Positions 7,727 to 14,423 are shown, counted from the stretch's first letter. The stretch: 16,497 nt of DNA from an uncultured Clostridia bacterium (GCA_946626395.1 CAMOUF010000057.1:1-16497); one strand, 5' to 3'. Notes: generated from the letters alone by a model not told the origin. Numbers and translations: made by a program.

Positions 7727-8542
7727 TTAAGCGCTCTCCCCGTGGCCCTGCACGAAGATCGGCGTCACATGCTTTGGAATCAGGCAGGGCAGGCCGGAGT
7801 ATTTGGCGTCCAGATAATCGGCGAAGGCCTCCGGGTCGCCGGGATTATCGGCAAACATGTCCCAATGGCCGGGAAGGGTCAGGCCGGGGGAAAGGGCCCC
7901 CGCCAGGTCGGCGGCCTCCTGGAAGGTCATGTTGCCGATGCAGTTGCGGCGGTAGCGCTTTCCGTCCCGCCCGTTGATGGGCAGCAGCGCCGCGTCGAAG
8001 GGGCCCAGGGCCAGGAGCTTTCCCAGCATCCCTTCATAGCGCAGGGTGTCCCCCGCGTGATAGAGGCGAACGCCGTTGCCCTCGATGATGTATTGCAGGG
8101 CGGGATAAGGGGCTTCCTCCAAAAATTCATGGGCGGCGGCAATGGCCCGGATGGTCACGCCCCCCAGGCGGCAGGTCAGCCCCTCGTCCATGCCGTGCTG
8201 CCGGGCCAGGGAAATGCCGTCCTGGGCAATAGCGGCGGCGTGGCGCAGGGGAAAAACAAAGTCCGCCTCCGGGCAGCGCCGGGCCCAGATTTTCCAGGCT
8301 TCGTGGTCGATATGGTCCAGGTGGTCGTGGGTGCCCAGGAAAATATCCACCCCCGTCACTTCTTCCGCCGGAACGGGCGGGGGAACCAGGCGGCCCGGAG
8401 TGTCGCTGGCAAAATAATCAATGCTCAGCACCGTGCTTCCCATTTTGACCCACAGGCCCATCTGCCCCATCCACCACATCGCGGCGGAGCCGTAGGGCGT
8501 TTGGGTTTCCTGAATAGAACGCAGGAACAGCTGATGATCCAT
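7727..8542 (-). CDS. UlaG-like metallo-beta-lactamase-fold hydrolase
   Basis: A metal-dependent hydrolase of the UlaG (L-ascorbate-6-phosphate lactonase-like) branch; its substrate is unknown. It has 271 residues. The metal ligands are visible: THDHLDHID gives His72, His74, Asp76, His77; His138 is in AIAAAHEF; Asp165 is in YHAGDT. PGHWDMF near the C-terminus supplies the last histidine. The stretch LPINGRDGKRYRRNCIGNM is characteristic of this subgroup. No signal peptide, so cytoplasmic. The start at 8542 is chosen because GGAGG lies 7 nt upstream; in-frame sequence further upstream lies inside the preceding gene. It follows the MmcQ/YjbR gene by 25 nt, probably in one transcript. No ascorbate-pathway genes are nearby, so the lactonase role is not supported by context. 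Confidence 0.9.
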   Translation of the reverse strand: MDHQLFLRSIQETQTPYGSAAMWWMGQMGLWVKMGSTVLSIDYFASDTPGRLVPPPVPAEEVTGVDIFLGTHDHLDHIDHEAWKIWARRCPEADFVFPLRHAAAIAQDGISLARQHGMDEGLTCRLGGVTIRAIAAAHEFLEEAPYPALQYIIEGNGVRLYHAGDTLRYEGMLGKLLALGPFDAALLPINGRDGKRYRRNCIGNMTFQEAADLAGALSPGLTLPGHWDMFADNPGDPEAFADYLDAKYSGLPCLIPKHVTPIFVQGHGESA

Positions 8543-8567
8543 CCGGCATCCTCCTTTTCTATATGAG

Positions 8568-8939
8568 TTACGGGGCGCCCTGCCCGGTGATTTCCCGCTG
8601 CTTTTTCCTGCTGAACCCCTGCAGCACCAGGCGGTAGGATTCATCCAGCATGGACCGGAGCAGCGCGTCGGGCACATCGCCGTCGGGCAGAACGGAATTC
8701 CAGTGGCGCTTGTTGCTGTAATAGCCGGGAATGACGCCGGTATACTCTTTTCGCAGGGCTTCGCCTTCCAGGGGGTCCAGCTTCACGTTGATATAATAGG
8801 GCTTGTTGTTTTCGTTCAGCAGCACGGCGGCGAACATTTTATCGCCGATCTTGTAGCGGATCCAGTTCCATTCCGGCTGCAAATCCTTGGTCACGCCGGG
8901 CTTGGCGAGCAAATATTCATCCAGCCAGGGATAGCGCAT
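8568..8939 (-). CDS. MmcQ/YjbR family protein
   Basis: A small (123 residue) cytoplasmic protein of the MmcQ/YjbR family, often labelled DNA-binding because of its CyaY-like alpha/beta fold; the true function is not established. Family marks are the N-terminal PWLDEYLLAKPGV, the central AAVLLNENNKPYYINVKLDP, and the PGYYSNKRHWNSVLPDG block near the middle. GGAGG lies 8 nt before the ATG. It is first in a likely two-gene operon with the UlaG-like hydrolase. Upstream, a TATGAT at 8987-8992 (minus strand) could be its -10, but I see no matching -35. Confidence 0.9.
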   Translation of the reverse strand: MRYPWLDEYLLAKPGVTKDLQPEWNWIRYKIGDKMFAAVLLNENNKPYYINVKLDPLEGEALRKEYTGVIPGYYSNKRHWNSVLPDGDVPDALLRSMLDESYRLVLQGFSRKKQREITGQGAP

Positions 8940-9215
8940 GGGTCATTCCTCCTTGCCGCGGGTCATGAAATGATGCTCGAATTATTATCATATTAGCGGA
9001 TCGTTCGGTTTTTTCTTGCTTCCGGGATACCTGCATGGTAACACGAAACACGGAAAACATCAAGAGAAAATGAAAACGGGTATGGGAAATTGGGGAGGGT
9101 TATGGTATAATAACGGGGCAGCCGGCGCGCAGCGCGGTTGGCCGTTCTGCCGGCTCCCGGAGGGAAAGACGGCAGGCGTTCAAGACAGGATGCATTATTG
9201 GAGGATTTAAATAAT
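8940..9215. other. Divergent intergenic region with structured leader
   Basis: 276 nt between divergent genes. It holds a possible minus-strand -10 (8987-8992), the plus-strand extended -10 at 9103-9111, and a GC-rich leader (9118-9199) with alternative stem-loops: 9120-9126 pairs with 9149-9155, while 9147-9152 pairs with 9170-9175. The two share bases 9149-9152, so they exclude each other. No coding sequence is supported here. Confidence 0.5.
9103..9111 (+). promoter_or_regulatory. Extended -10 promoter of the glycosyltransferase gene
   Basis: TGG followed by a perfect TATAAT (9106-9111). The -35 position (TGGGAA, 17 nt upstream) is poor, as is common when the TGn extension is present. It implies a leader of about 100 nt. 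Confidence 0.65.
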
Positions 9216-10205
9216 ATGAAGCAGCCCAAGCCGATTTTGTGGATCGTGATTCCCTGCTATAACGAAGAACAGGTGCTGCCCCTGACCGCGCCCATGTTTC
9301 TGGAGAAGCTGAAAAGTCTGGAGGAAAAAGGAAAAATCAGCGGCCGCAGCCGGGTGCTGTTCGTCAACGACGGCTCCAGGGACGATACCTGGAACATCAT
9401 CTGCCGCCTGGCCAAGGAGGATGAGCACTATATCGGCATCAGCCAGAGCCGCAACCGGGGCCATCAGAACGCCGTGCTGGCGGGCTTGATGGAGGCCAAG
9501 GACCAATGCGACATCACCATCTCCATCGACTGCGACGGCCAGGACGACATCAACGCCATGGACAAAATGGTGGAGGAATACTGGAACGGGTGCGAGGTGG
9601 TGTACGGCGTGCGCTCCAAGCGGGAAACGGACACCTGGTTCAAGCGCACCACCGCCGAGGGCTTCTATAAATTCATGAATTTCCTGGGGGCCGAGGTGGT
9701 GTTCAACCACGCGGATTACCGCCTGGTCAGCAGCCGGGTGCTGCAGCACTTCGCGGATTTTGAGGAAGTGAACATCTTCCTGCGGGGCATGTTTCCCCTG
9801 GTGGGCTTCAAAAGCACCAGCGTGTATTACGAGCGCTCCGAGCGCATGGCGGGCAAGAGCCATTACCCCCTGAGCAAAATGCTGGCCCTGGCCCTGAACG
9901 GCATCACCAGCCTGTCCGTCAAGCCCATTTCCATGATCACCGGCCTGGGCCTGGGGGTCAGCCTGCTGGGCGTGGCCTTCGCCATCTGGGCCCTGGTGGA
10001 AGCCATCCTGGGCCGCACCGTGGCCGGATGGGCGTCCCTGGTGTGCATCATCTGCCTGCTGGGCGGCATTCAGCTGATTTCCCTGGGCATCATCGGCCGG
10101 TACGTGGGCAAAACCTATATGGAGTCCAAGCACCGCCCCCGCTATATCATCAGCGACCGCACCTGGGAAGACAATCCCCGGCACTGGCTGGAAGAGGATG
10201 AATGA
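9216..10205 (+). CDS. GT2 polyprenyl-phosphate glycosyltransferase (GtrB/DPM1-like)
   Basis: Probably moves a sugar from a nucleotide donor to undecaprenyl phosphate on the inner membrane face, supplying wall or surface-glycan modification. It has 329 residues. The GT-A domain shows IVIPCYNEEQ (N-terminus), VLFVNDGSRDDTW, SRNRGHQNAVLAG and the metal-binding SIDCDGQDD (Asp105, Asp107). YYERSERMAGKSHYPLSKM is the hallmark of the GtrB/YkcC-type group. Two membrane segments follow at about 240-265 and 270-297, ending GRYVGKTYMESKHRPRY. The start at 9216 is preferred because GGAGG lies 11 nt upstream and the family begins just before the IPCYNE strand; the 26 in-frame codons upstream are non-homologous leader. 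The donor sugar is unknown, and no partner flippase is adjacent. The stop codon runs into a heptamer repeat. Confidence 0.93.
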   Translation: MKQPKPILWIVIPCYNEEQVLPLTAPMFLEKLKSLEEKGKISGRSRVLFVNDGSRDDTWNIICRLAKEDEHYIGISQSRNRGHQNAVLAGLMEAKDQCDITISIDCDGQDDINAMDKMVEEYWNGCEVVYGVRSKRETDTWFKRTTAEGFYKFMNFLGAEVVFNHADYRLVSSRVLQHFADFEEVNIFLRGMFPLVGFKSTSVYYERSERMAGKSHYPLSKMLALALNGITSLSVKPISMITGLGLGVSLLGVAFAIWALVEAILGRTVAGWASLVCIICLLGGIQLISLGIIGRYVGKTYMESKHRPRYIISDRTWEDNPRHWLEEDE

Positions 10206-10259
10206 GTGAGGAGTGAGGAGTGAGGAGTGAGGAGTGAGGAGCTAATAGTTAATGCTTTC
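10204..10259. repeat. Heptamer-repeat intergenic element, copy C
   Basis: Five perfect tandem GAGTGAG units (10204-10238), then GAG-CTAATAGTT. The first unit shares its GA with the TGA stop of the glycosyltransferase. Read in reverse it gives CTATTAGCTCCTCACTCC, the same CTATT junction plus CACTCCT units as copies A and B. After AATAGTT the sequence is degenerate relative to the hairpin of copy A, so this looks like a one-armed or decayed copy. Confidence 0.7.
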
Positions 10260-10316
10260 TATTTAAAAGATGAATGCAAAATGAAATAAATCTGAAATAA
10301 TTTTGTAAAAAAATGA

Positions 10317-10345
10317 TGGACAAATGGAGAAGAACCTATTATAAT
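10317..10345 (+). promoter_or_regulatory. Sigma-A-type promoter for nrdR
   Basis: TGGACA (10317-10322; five of six), a 17-nt spacer and a perfect TATAAT (10340-10345). The expected start is near 10352, about 56 nt before the nrdR ATG. Confidence 0.78.
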
Positions 10346-10376
10346 AAAGGAGCCGACAGAGGCTCCTTTTGGTTTT
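10346..10376 (+). terminator. Terminator-like hairpin overlapping the nrdR start site
   Basis: A 9-bp stem AAAGGAGCC/GGCTCCTTT (10346-10354 with 10361-10369, loop GACAGA), then TGGTTTT. It begins right after the nrdR -10, so a transcript starting near 10352 would lack most of the left arm. It could therefore stop read-through from the glycosyltransferase gene without stopping nrdR transcription. Confidence 0.6.
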
Positions 10377-10407
10377 CCAATGGTTAAGAAAAGAAGGTGG
10401 ATGCAGC

Positions 10408-10878
10408 ATGAAATGCCAATTCTGTAATTGCGCCGACAGCCGCGTGGTGGATTCCCGGCCCACCGACGATGGCAATTCCATCCGCCGCCGCCGGGAATGC
10501 ATCAACTGCGGACGGCGCTTTACCACCTATGAAAAGGTGGAGGTGCAGCAGCTGCTGGTGATCAAGAAGGATAATTCCCGGGAACTGTTCGACCCCCAGA
10601 AGGTGCGCAGCGGCATCATCGCGGCCTGCCATAAGCGGCCCGTTTCCGCGGCGGACATCGAAAAGGTGGTCAATTCCATCGAGCAAATCGCCTACAACAA
10701 TATGCAGGAGGAAATCACCACCCGGCAAATCGGCGAAATGGTGATGGAAGCCCTGCGCAAATTGGACGAGGTGGCTTACGTTCGCTTCGCCTCCGTGTAC
10801 CGCTCCTTTACCGATATTCCCTCCTTCATGCAGGAATTAAAGGCCCTGGTGGGAGAGAAGGAAGGGGAAGAAAAATAG
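10408..10878 (+). CDS. nrdR: Transcriptional repressor NrdR
   Basis: ATP/dATP-sensing repressor of ribonucleotide reductase genes; it binds NrdR boxes. It has 156 residues, the normal length. The N-terminal zinc ribbon has MKCQFC (Cys3, Cys6) and CINC (Cys31, Cys34), with VVDSRPTDDGNSIRRRREC between and RRFTTYE after. An ATP-cone follows at about 46-136 (VIKKDNSRELFDPQKVRSGI, then ITTRQIGEMVMEALRKLDEVAYVRFASVYRSF). The start at 10408 is set by the invariant MKC N-terminus and by AAGGTGG 7 nt upstream; an out-of-frame ATG at 10401 and upstream in-frame codons are rejected. No ribonucleotide reductase gene is in the window, so its targets are elsewhere. Confidence 0.97.
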   Translation: MKCQFCNCADSRVVDSRPTDDGNSIRRRRECINCGRRFTTYEKVEVQQLLVIKKDNSRELFDPQKVRSGIIAACHKRPVSAADIEKVVNSIEQIAYNNMQEEITTRQIGEMVMEALRKLDEVAYVRFASVYRSFTDIPSFMQELKALVGEKEGEEK

Positions 10879-10894
10879 GCTCAAAATAATAGCA

Positions 10895-10941
10895 TGTGGG
10901 GGAAACTGCTCTTTGGATGCCAAAGAGCGGTTTCCCCCACA
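10895..10941 (+). terminator. Long hairpin after nrdR
   Basis: A 22-bp stem (10895-10916 with 10920-10941) closed by a 3-nt loop. The single non-Watson-Crick position is a U-G wobble in plus-strand RNA and would be an A-C mismatch in minus-strand RNA, pointing to nrdR transcript use. The downstream bases (CCCCTTTCC) are not a proper U-tract, so it may be a terminator of atypical form or a 3' stabiliser. Confidence 0.6.
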
Positions 10942-11076
10942 CCCCTTTCCGAGAAAGCAATAAAGGAATCAGTAAATGTATTCTTTCTTTTTTAATCAAT
11001 CTTCCCAGAATAAAATGACAGGGATGTATTGACATTCACCATAAGTTTTTTATATTGAACTGAAAAAATAGGGCTG
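10942..11076. other. AT-rich gap between convergent nrdR and SRAP genes
   Basis: No gene. It contains a plus-strand promoter-like pair, TTGACA (11029-11034) and TATATT (11051-11056) with a 16-nt spacer, which would fire into the antisense strand of the SRAP gene. I found no clear terminator for the SRAP gene. AT-rich gaps produce such matches by chance. Confidence 0.35.
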
Positions 11077-11751
11077 TCATGCCGCCCGGTACGCCATGCT
11101 TGTTTCGCAGGTCTTGAGCAGCGCGGCGGGGTCCGCCCCCTTGTCCAGCCAGGCCGCATGGGTTTCTTCCGTAAAGATCACGGGCATCCGGTCGTGAATA
11201 AAGCGGATCTCCTCTCCCGGTTCCCGGGTCAAAATGGACAGCACCGGCAGGCGGCTGTCCGGTTCATAGCGGTAAATGGCCGCCAGGTAAACGATGCCGG
11301 GGGCCTTGGGCCGGATGGCGTATTTGATTTTGATTGGATTCTTTCTTTTTTCTTTGGCTCCTTCCCCGCCGATCTGCAAGGCGGGCAGATCGTCCAGCAG
11401 GCTTTGCTGGGCGTTTTTCGTTTCCCATTCAAAGTACCAGGAGCAGGGCACCAGGCACCGCCGCTCCAGCATGGAGGCGCGGAACAGGGGCTTTTCCAGG
11501 GCGGTTTCGCTGCGGGTGTTGATGATCAGGCCCTGGCCCCCCGGCCGGTGAAACCCCCAATGCATGGGAAAAGCGCCCACGGCCCCGCTTTTGCCCTGGG
11601 CCAGCGCTGCCACCACCGAGGCGGGAAACACCTCGCCCACCGCCACACCGCTTTCTCCCGTCAGCGCCTGCCGCCGCCGGTCCGCCTCGTTGATCATCCG
11701 GACCAGCAGGTCGTTTTCACTTTCTCCCACCACAAAAAAACGTCCGCACAT
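11077..11751 (-). CDS. yedK: SOS response-associated peptidase (SRAP/HMCES family)
   Basis: Forms a covalent thiazolidine link to abasic sites in single-stranded DNA and shields them during replication. It has 224 residues. The start is fixed by chemistry: Cys2 must become the N-terminal nucleophile, and MCGRF is exactly at 11751. The longer reading from 11811 would bury it and is wrong. Known active-site residues are present: Asn78 in IINTRSE, Glu108 in CSWYFEW, His186 in FIHDRMPVI. Between Glu108 and the next strand (YLAAIYRY) is an extra polar stretch (about 112-139) of roughly 25 residues beyond compact relatives, probably a surface loop. The ribosome site is modest (GGGGG, about 13 nt upstream). 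No LexA box or SOS neighbour is evident. It is transcribed alone, convergent with nrdR, and its promoter region contains repeat element D. Confidence 0.95.
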   Translation of the reverse strand: MCGRFFVVGESENDLLVRMINEADRRRQALTGESGVAVGEVFPASVVAALAQGKSGAVGAFPMHWGFHRPGGQGLIINTRSETALEKPLFRASMLERRCLVPCSWYFEWETKNAQQSLLDDLPALQIGGEGAKEKRKNPIKIKYAIRPKAPGIVYLAAIYRYEPDSRLPVLSILTREPGEEIRFIHDRMPVIFTEETHAAWLDKGADPAALLKTCETSMAYRAA

Positions 11752-11782
11752 GGCGCTTTTCAAGCCCCCTTTCAGGAAAGAT

Positions 11783-11965
11783 AAGAGTGAGAGGAAATAG
11801 GCAATAGGCAAAAGGCAATAGGAAATAAGAACGAGTGTGCAGAGTACAGTGTGGAGAGTTCAGAGAATTCTGGCTCCCCTATGAGGGGAGGCAAGCAAAA
11901 ATATCTGCACTCTGCACTCTGAACTCTGCACTCTTATGTCGCATGACTATTCACTCCTCACTCTT
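11783..11965. repeat. Heptamer-repeat palindromic element, copy D
   Basis: Twelve consecutive 7-nt units in one register from 11785 to 11868: GAGTGAG; an AGGAAAT/AGGCAAT group (11792-11826); AAGAACG; then an AGTGTGC/AGAGTTC group (11834-11868). The core has a perfect hairpin CTCCCCT-ATG-AGGGGAG. The right arm has CTGCACT, CTGCACT, CTGAACT, CTGCACT (11905-11932), complementary in type to the AGAGTTC group, then CTATTCACTCCTCACTC (11947-11963), complementary to the left-end AAGAGTGAG. The whole is a nested inverted repeat resembling a MITE, with no coding capacity. Its ends share the CTATT-CACTCCT junction of copies A-C. Confidence 0.72.
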
Positions 11966-12061
11966 TTTATTATACCTGATCGCCGGAATTTATTCAACCA
12001 GAATCCACTTTGCGCCGGATGAAACGGAAAAGCCAAGGGGAAAATGCCCCTGATTTCCTGG

Positions 12062-12089
12062 AATTTTTCTGAAAAATTGCCCCGCGGGG
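12062..12089. promoter_or_regulatory. Two inverted repeats upstream of the asp23-fakA promoter
   Basis: AATTTTT-CTG-AAAAATT (12062-12078) and the palindrome CCCCGCGGGG (12080-12089) lie side by side just upstream of the -35 at 12102. They could be an operator or upstream element, but I match them to no known regulator. The rest of 11966-12101 shows nothing. Confidence 0.3.
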
Positions 12090-12101
12090 AGCTTTCCGCC
12101 C

Positions 12102-12130
12102 TTGCATCCGCGGCCAAAATACAGTATACT
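12102..12130 (+). promoter_or_regulatory. Promoter of the asp23-fakA operon
   Basis: TTGCAT (12102-12107), a 17-nt spacer and TATACT (12125-12130). The -10 matches five of six; the -35 has the conserved TTG only. Spacing is ideal and the leader would be about 53 nt. Confidence 0.6.
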
Positions 12131-12189
12131 ATAGATTGATTCAGAGTGTCCATCTGGATCAGAACCCGCTTTTAAGGAGGTTCGTAATT

Positions 12190-12540
12190 ATGGAGTGCAA
12201 AATCAAGAACGATATTGGCACCATCTTTATCGCTGAAGACGTGATGCTCAAGGTCGTTGGATATGCGGCGCTGGAATGCTATGGCATCGTGGCCATGAGT
12301 TCCAAGCGGGCCAAGGACGGTCTGGTGGAATGGCTGGGCCGCGAAAATTTGAGCAAGGGCGTGCAGGTACGCCTGGTGGACGATCAGTTGGACGTGGATT
12401 TGTTCATTGTGGTGGAATACGGAATTTCCGTGGCCGAGGTGTGCAAAACCATTGTTGAGGTGGTCCGCTATAAGCTCGAGAGTATGACGGGCGTGAAGGT
12501 TCGCTCCGTCAACATTTTCGTGGAAGGCATCCGCATTTGA
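12190..12540 (+). CDS. yloU: Asp23/Gls24 family envelope-stress protein
   Basis: A small (116 residue) Asp23/Gls24 (DUF322) protein; relatives sit at the membrane and affect envelope stress, but the molecular role is not settled. Family marks are the N-terminal GTIFIAEDVMLKVVGYAALECYG strand-helix pair, then a basic/acidic middle, VQVRLVDDQLDVDLFIVVEYG, and the C-terminal VRSVNIFVEGIRI. No membrane segment. The start at 12190 is chosen because AAGGAGG lies 9 nt upstream; the longer in-frame reading covers the leader and promoter-proximal DNA. It is followed after 28 nt by fakA, the same order as yloU-yloV in Bacillus subtilis, which supports the assignment and one operon. Confidence 0.94.
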   Translation: MECKIKNDIGTIFIAEDVMLKVVGYAALECYGIVAMSSKRAKDGLVEWLGRENLSKGVQVRLVDDQLDVDLFIVVEYGISVAEVCKTIVEVVRYKLESMTGVKVRSVNIFVEGIRI

Positions 12541-12568
12541 TTTTCCACGCTTGAACGGAGGGAAACCC

Positions 12569-14215
12569 TTGATACAGGTACAGTCAATCGACGGGCTGCT
12601 GCTGCGGGAAATGGTGCTGGCAGGGGCGGCTTTACTGGAAAAGAACCGGGAAATGGTGGACGCGCTGAACGTGTTCCCCGTGCCCGACGGAGATACCGGC
12701 ACCAACATGTCCCTGACCATGGCCAGCGCCACCCGGGAAGTGAACGCCAAGGAATTCACCCGGGCGGACGAAGCGGCGGAGGCCCTGAGCAAGGGCGCCC
12801 TGCGCGGGGCCCGGGGCAACAGCGGCGTCATCACCAGCCAGCTCTACCGCGGCTTTGCCAAGGCCCTCAAGGGCGTGGACAACATCACGCCCGTGCAGTT
12901 CGCCGCCGCCCTGCAAAAGGGCGCGGAAACCGCCTATAAAGCCGTGATGAAGCCCAAGGAAGGCACCATCCTGACCGTGGCCCGCACCATCGCCGAGGAC
13001 GCCGTGAAGCAGGCCGAGGCCGCCCCGGATGATTACGACGCGCTGTTTACCGTGATCTTGCAAAGCGGCGAAGCGATCCTCAAGCGCACCCCCGAAATGC
13101 TGCCTGTGCTCAAGCAGGCGGGGGTGGTGGACGCCGGGGGCCGGGGGCTGCTGCTGATCTACACCGGCTATGCCGCCGCCCTGCGGGGCGAAACCATCGA
13201 CGAGGCCAGCGCCGAGGAAGCCGCCAGCGCCGCCGCCGAATTTGTGGATGACCACGACGCCATTGGAGAAATCAACTTTGCTTACCACACCAGCTTCCAG
13301 GTATGCCATATGAAGCCCGAAGCCCAGAGCGGAGAAATCGACCATTTCCGCCGCCGCCTGAACCGGGTGGGGGATATGGTGCAGATCGAGGAAAATGAAA
13401 ACGGTCTCTCCGCCCACGTGCATACCAACGACCCCGGCCGGGTGCTGCAATACGGCATGGAGCTGGGGGAACTGACCCAGATCGACGTGCAGAATCTGAA
13501 GGAAGCCCGCCGGGAAAAGGAAGCCCAGGAAGCCCGGCAGCATGCCGCCGAGCCGCCCAAGCCCTACGGCATGGTCAGCGTGTCCCTGGGGGAAGGGTTC
13601 TCCAGCATCCTCAAGGATTTGCAGGTGGACGCCATCGTGGAGGGCGGCCAGACCATGAATCCCTCCATCGAGGACTTGTCCAAGGCCATCGAATCCGTGA
13701 ACGCGGAAACGGTGTTCGTGTTCCCTAATAACGGCAATATCATCCTGGCCGCCCAGCAGGCCGCCAGGATCAGCGATAAAAACGTGGTGGTAATCCCCAC
13801 CAAAAACGTGGCCATGGGCATCGCCGCCGCCGTGGCCTTCCAGCCCGACCTGAGCGCCGAGGAAAACGCCCAGCGCATGGACGAGGCGGCCCAGAAGGTG
13901 CGCACCGGCACCATCACCTATGCCGTGCGGGACAGCGATTTTGAAAACATGCATATCGCCGAGGGCGATATCATCGGCCTGCATAACGGCAAGGTGGAAT
14001 TCAAGTCCGATAACGTCCACGACGTGGCCATCGAGCTGCTCAAGGCCATCGTCACCGAGGACGACGGCCTGGTGACGGTGTACTACGGGGCCGACACCAA
14101 GCCTGAGGACGCCGAGGCCCTGGGCGCGGAAATCGAAAAGCTGTGCCCGGACTGCGACGTGGAGGTCCACGCCGGCGGCCAGCCGCTGTACTATTACCTG
14201 ATCGCGGTGGAATAA
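12569..14215 (+). CDS. fakA: Fatty acid kinase catalytic subunit FakA (DhaL/YloV family)
   Basis: Phosphorylates fatty acids carried by a FakB protein, using ATP, so that exogenous fatty acids enter phospholipid synthesis. It has 548 residues, normal for FakA. The N-terminal DhaL-type kinase domain (about 1-205) has ALNVFPVPDGDTGTNMSL with Asp40 and Asp42 for Mg-ATP, then ALRGARGNSGVITSQ and DAGGRGLLLIYTG. The middle domain carries the conserved metal-site residues Cys246 and AHVHTND (His283, His285). The C-terminal region has FVFPNNGNIILAAQQAA and VIPTKNVAMGIAA. The start is TTG at 12569: GGAGGG lies 6 nt upstream, and the next residues match the family start (SIDGLLLREMVLAGA). No ATG occurs before residue 21, inside the conserved domain. 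No fakB is in the window. Confidence 0.96.
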   Translation: MIQVQSIDGLLLREMVLAGAALLEKNREMVDALNVFPVPDGDTGTNMSLTMASATREVNAKEFTRADEAAEALSKGALRGARGNSGVITSQLYRGFAKALKGVDNITPVQFAAALQKGAETAYKAVMKPKEGTILTVARTIAEDAVKQAEAAPDDYDALFTVILQSGEAILKRTPEMLPVLKQAGVVDAGGRGLLLIYTGYAAALRGETIDEASAEEAASAAAEFVDDHDAIGEINFAYHTSFQVCHMKPEAQSGEIDHFRRRLNRVGDMVQIEENENGLSAHVHTNDPGRVLQYGMELGELTQIDVQNLKEARREKEAQEARQHAAEPPKPYGMVSVSLGEGFSSILKDLQVDAIVEGGQTMNPSIEDLSKAIESVNAETVFVFPNNGNIILAAQQAARISDKNVVVIPTKNVAMGIAAAVAFQPDLSAEENAQRMDEAAQKVRTGTITYAVRDSDFENMHIAEGDIIGLHNGKVEFKSDNVHDVAIELLKAIVTEDDGLVTVYYGADTKPEDAEALGAEIEKLCPDCDVEVHAGGQPLYYYLIAVE

Positions 14216-14218
14216 TTC

Positions 14219-14309
14219 AGTCACCAAGTGAGGAATGAGAAGTTGAAATTGTTCAATGCGCGAAGCGCAATCTATTCACTCCTCCCTCCTCATTCCTAAC
14301 TCCTCACTG
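14219..14309. repeat. Heptamer-repeat intergenic element, copy B
   Basis: Starts 4 nt after the fakA stop with AGTCACCAAG. The left arm GTGAGGAATGAG is complementary in type to the right arm of CACTCCT-CCCTCCT-CATTCCT-AACTCCT-CACT. Between them are the hairpin TGCGC-GAA-GCGCA and the CTATT junction. It is near-identical to copy A but lacks one CCCTCCT unit. Confidence 0.75.
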
Positions 14310-14358
14310 ATTGAAAGTGTTCTGTAAAATGCTTACGAATGGACAAATATGAAAAATG

Positions 14359-14405
14359 AAGGGGAAAGCGCGTTTGAAGGGTTGAATGCGTTTTCCCCTT
14401 TTTTT
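14359..14405 (+). terminator. Intrinsic terminator after fakA, directly before the GH2 gene
   Basis: A 13-bp stem AAGGGGAAAGCGC/GCGTTTTCCCCTT (14359-14371 with 14388-14400; one G-U wobble) followed by five more T. A classic rho-independent terminator. It ends 18 nt before the GH2 start codon, leaving no room for a promoter between them. Confidence 0.8.
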
Positions 14406-14423
14406 CAGGAAAAGGAGAAGAAC

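Noticed and set aside
8993..9229. A 78-codon minus-strand frame in the divergent gap
   Set aside because: No family resemblance, overlaps the glycosyltransferase promoter and leader on the other strand.
9207..10184. A 325-codon minus-strand frame opposite the glycosyltransferase
   Set aside because: Shadow; no motifs and no ribosome site.
11752..11811. Upstream start for the SRAP gene adding 20 residues
   Set aside because: SRAP chemistry needs Cys2 at the mature N-terminus, so MCGRF at 11751 must be the start.
11783..11965. CRISPR array
   Set aside because: Units are 7 nt, adjacent and degenerate, with no spacers of constant length and no cas genes.
11835..12053. A 72-codon plus-strand frame over repeat D
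   Set aside because: It crosses a nested palindrome and has no recognisable protein sequence or good ribosome site.
12632..14227. A 531-codon minus-strand open frame opposite fakA
   Set aside because: Same shadow effect; His/Gly/Leu-rich without known motifs, and fakA is unmistakable.
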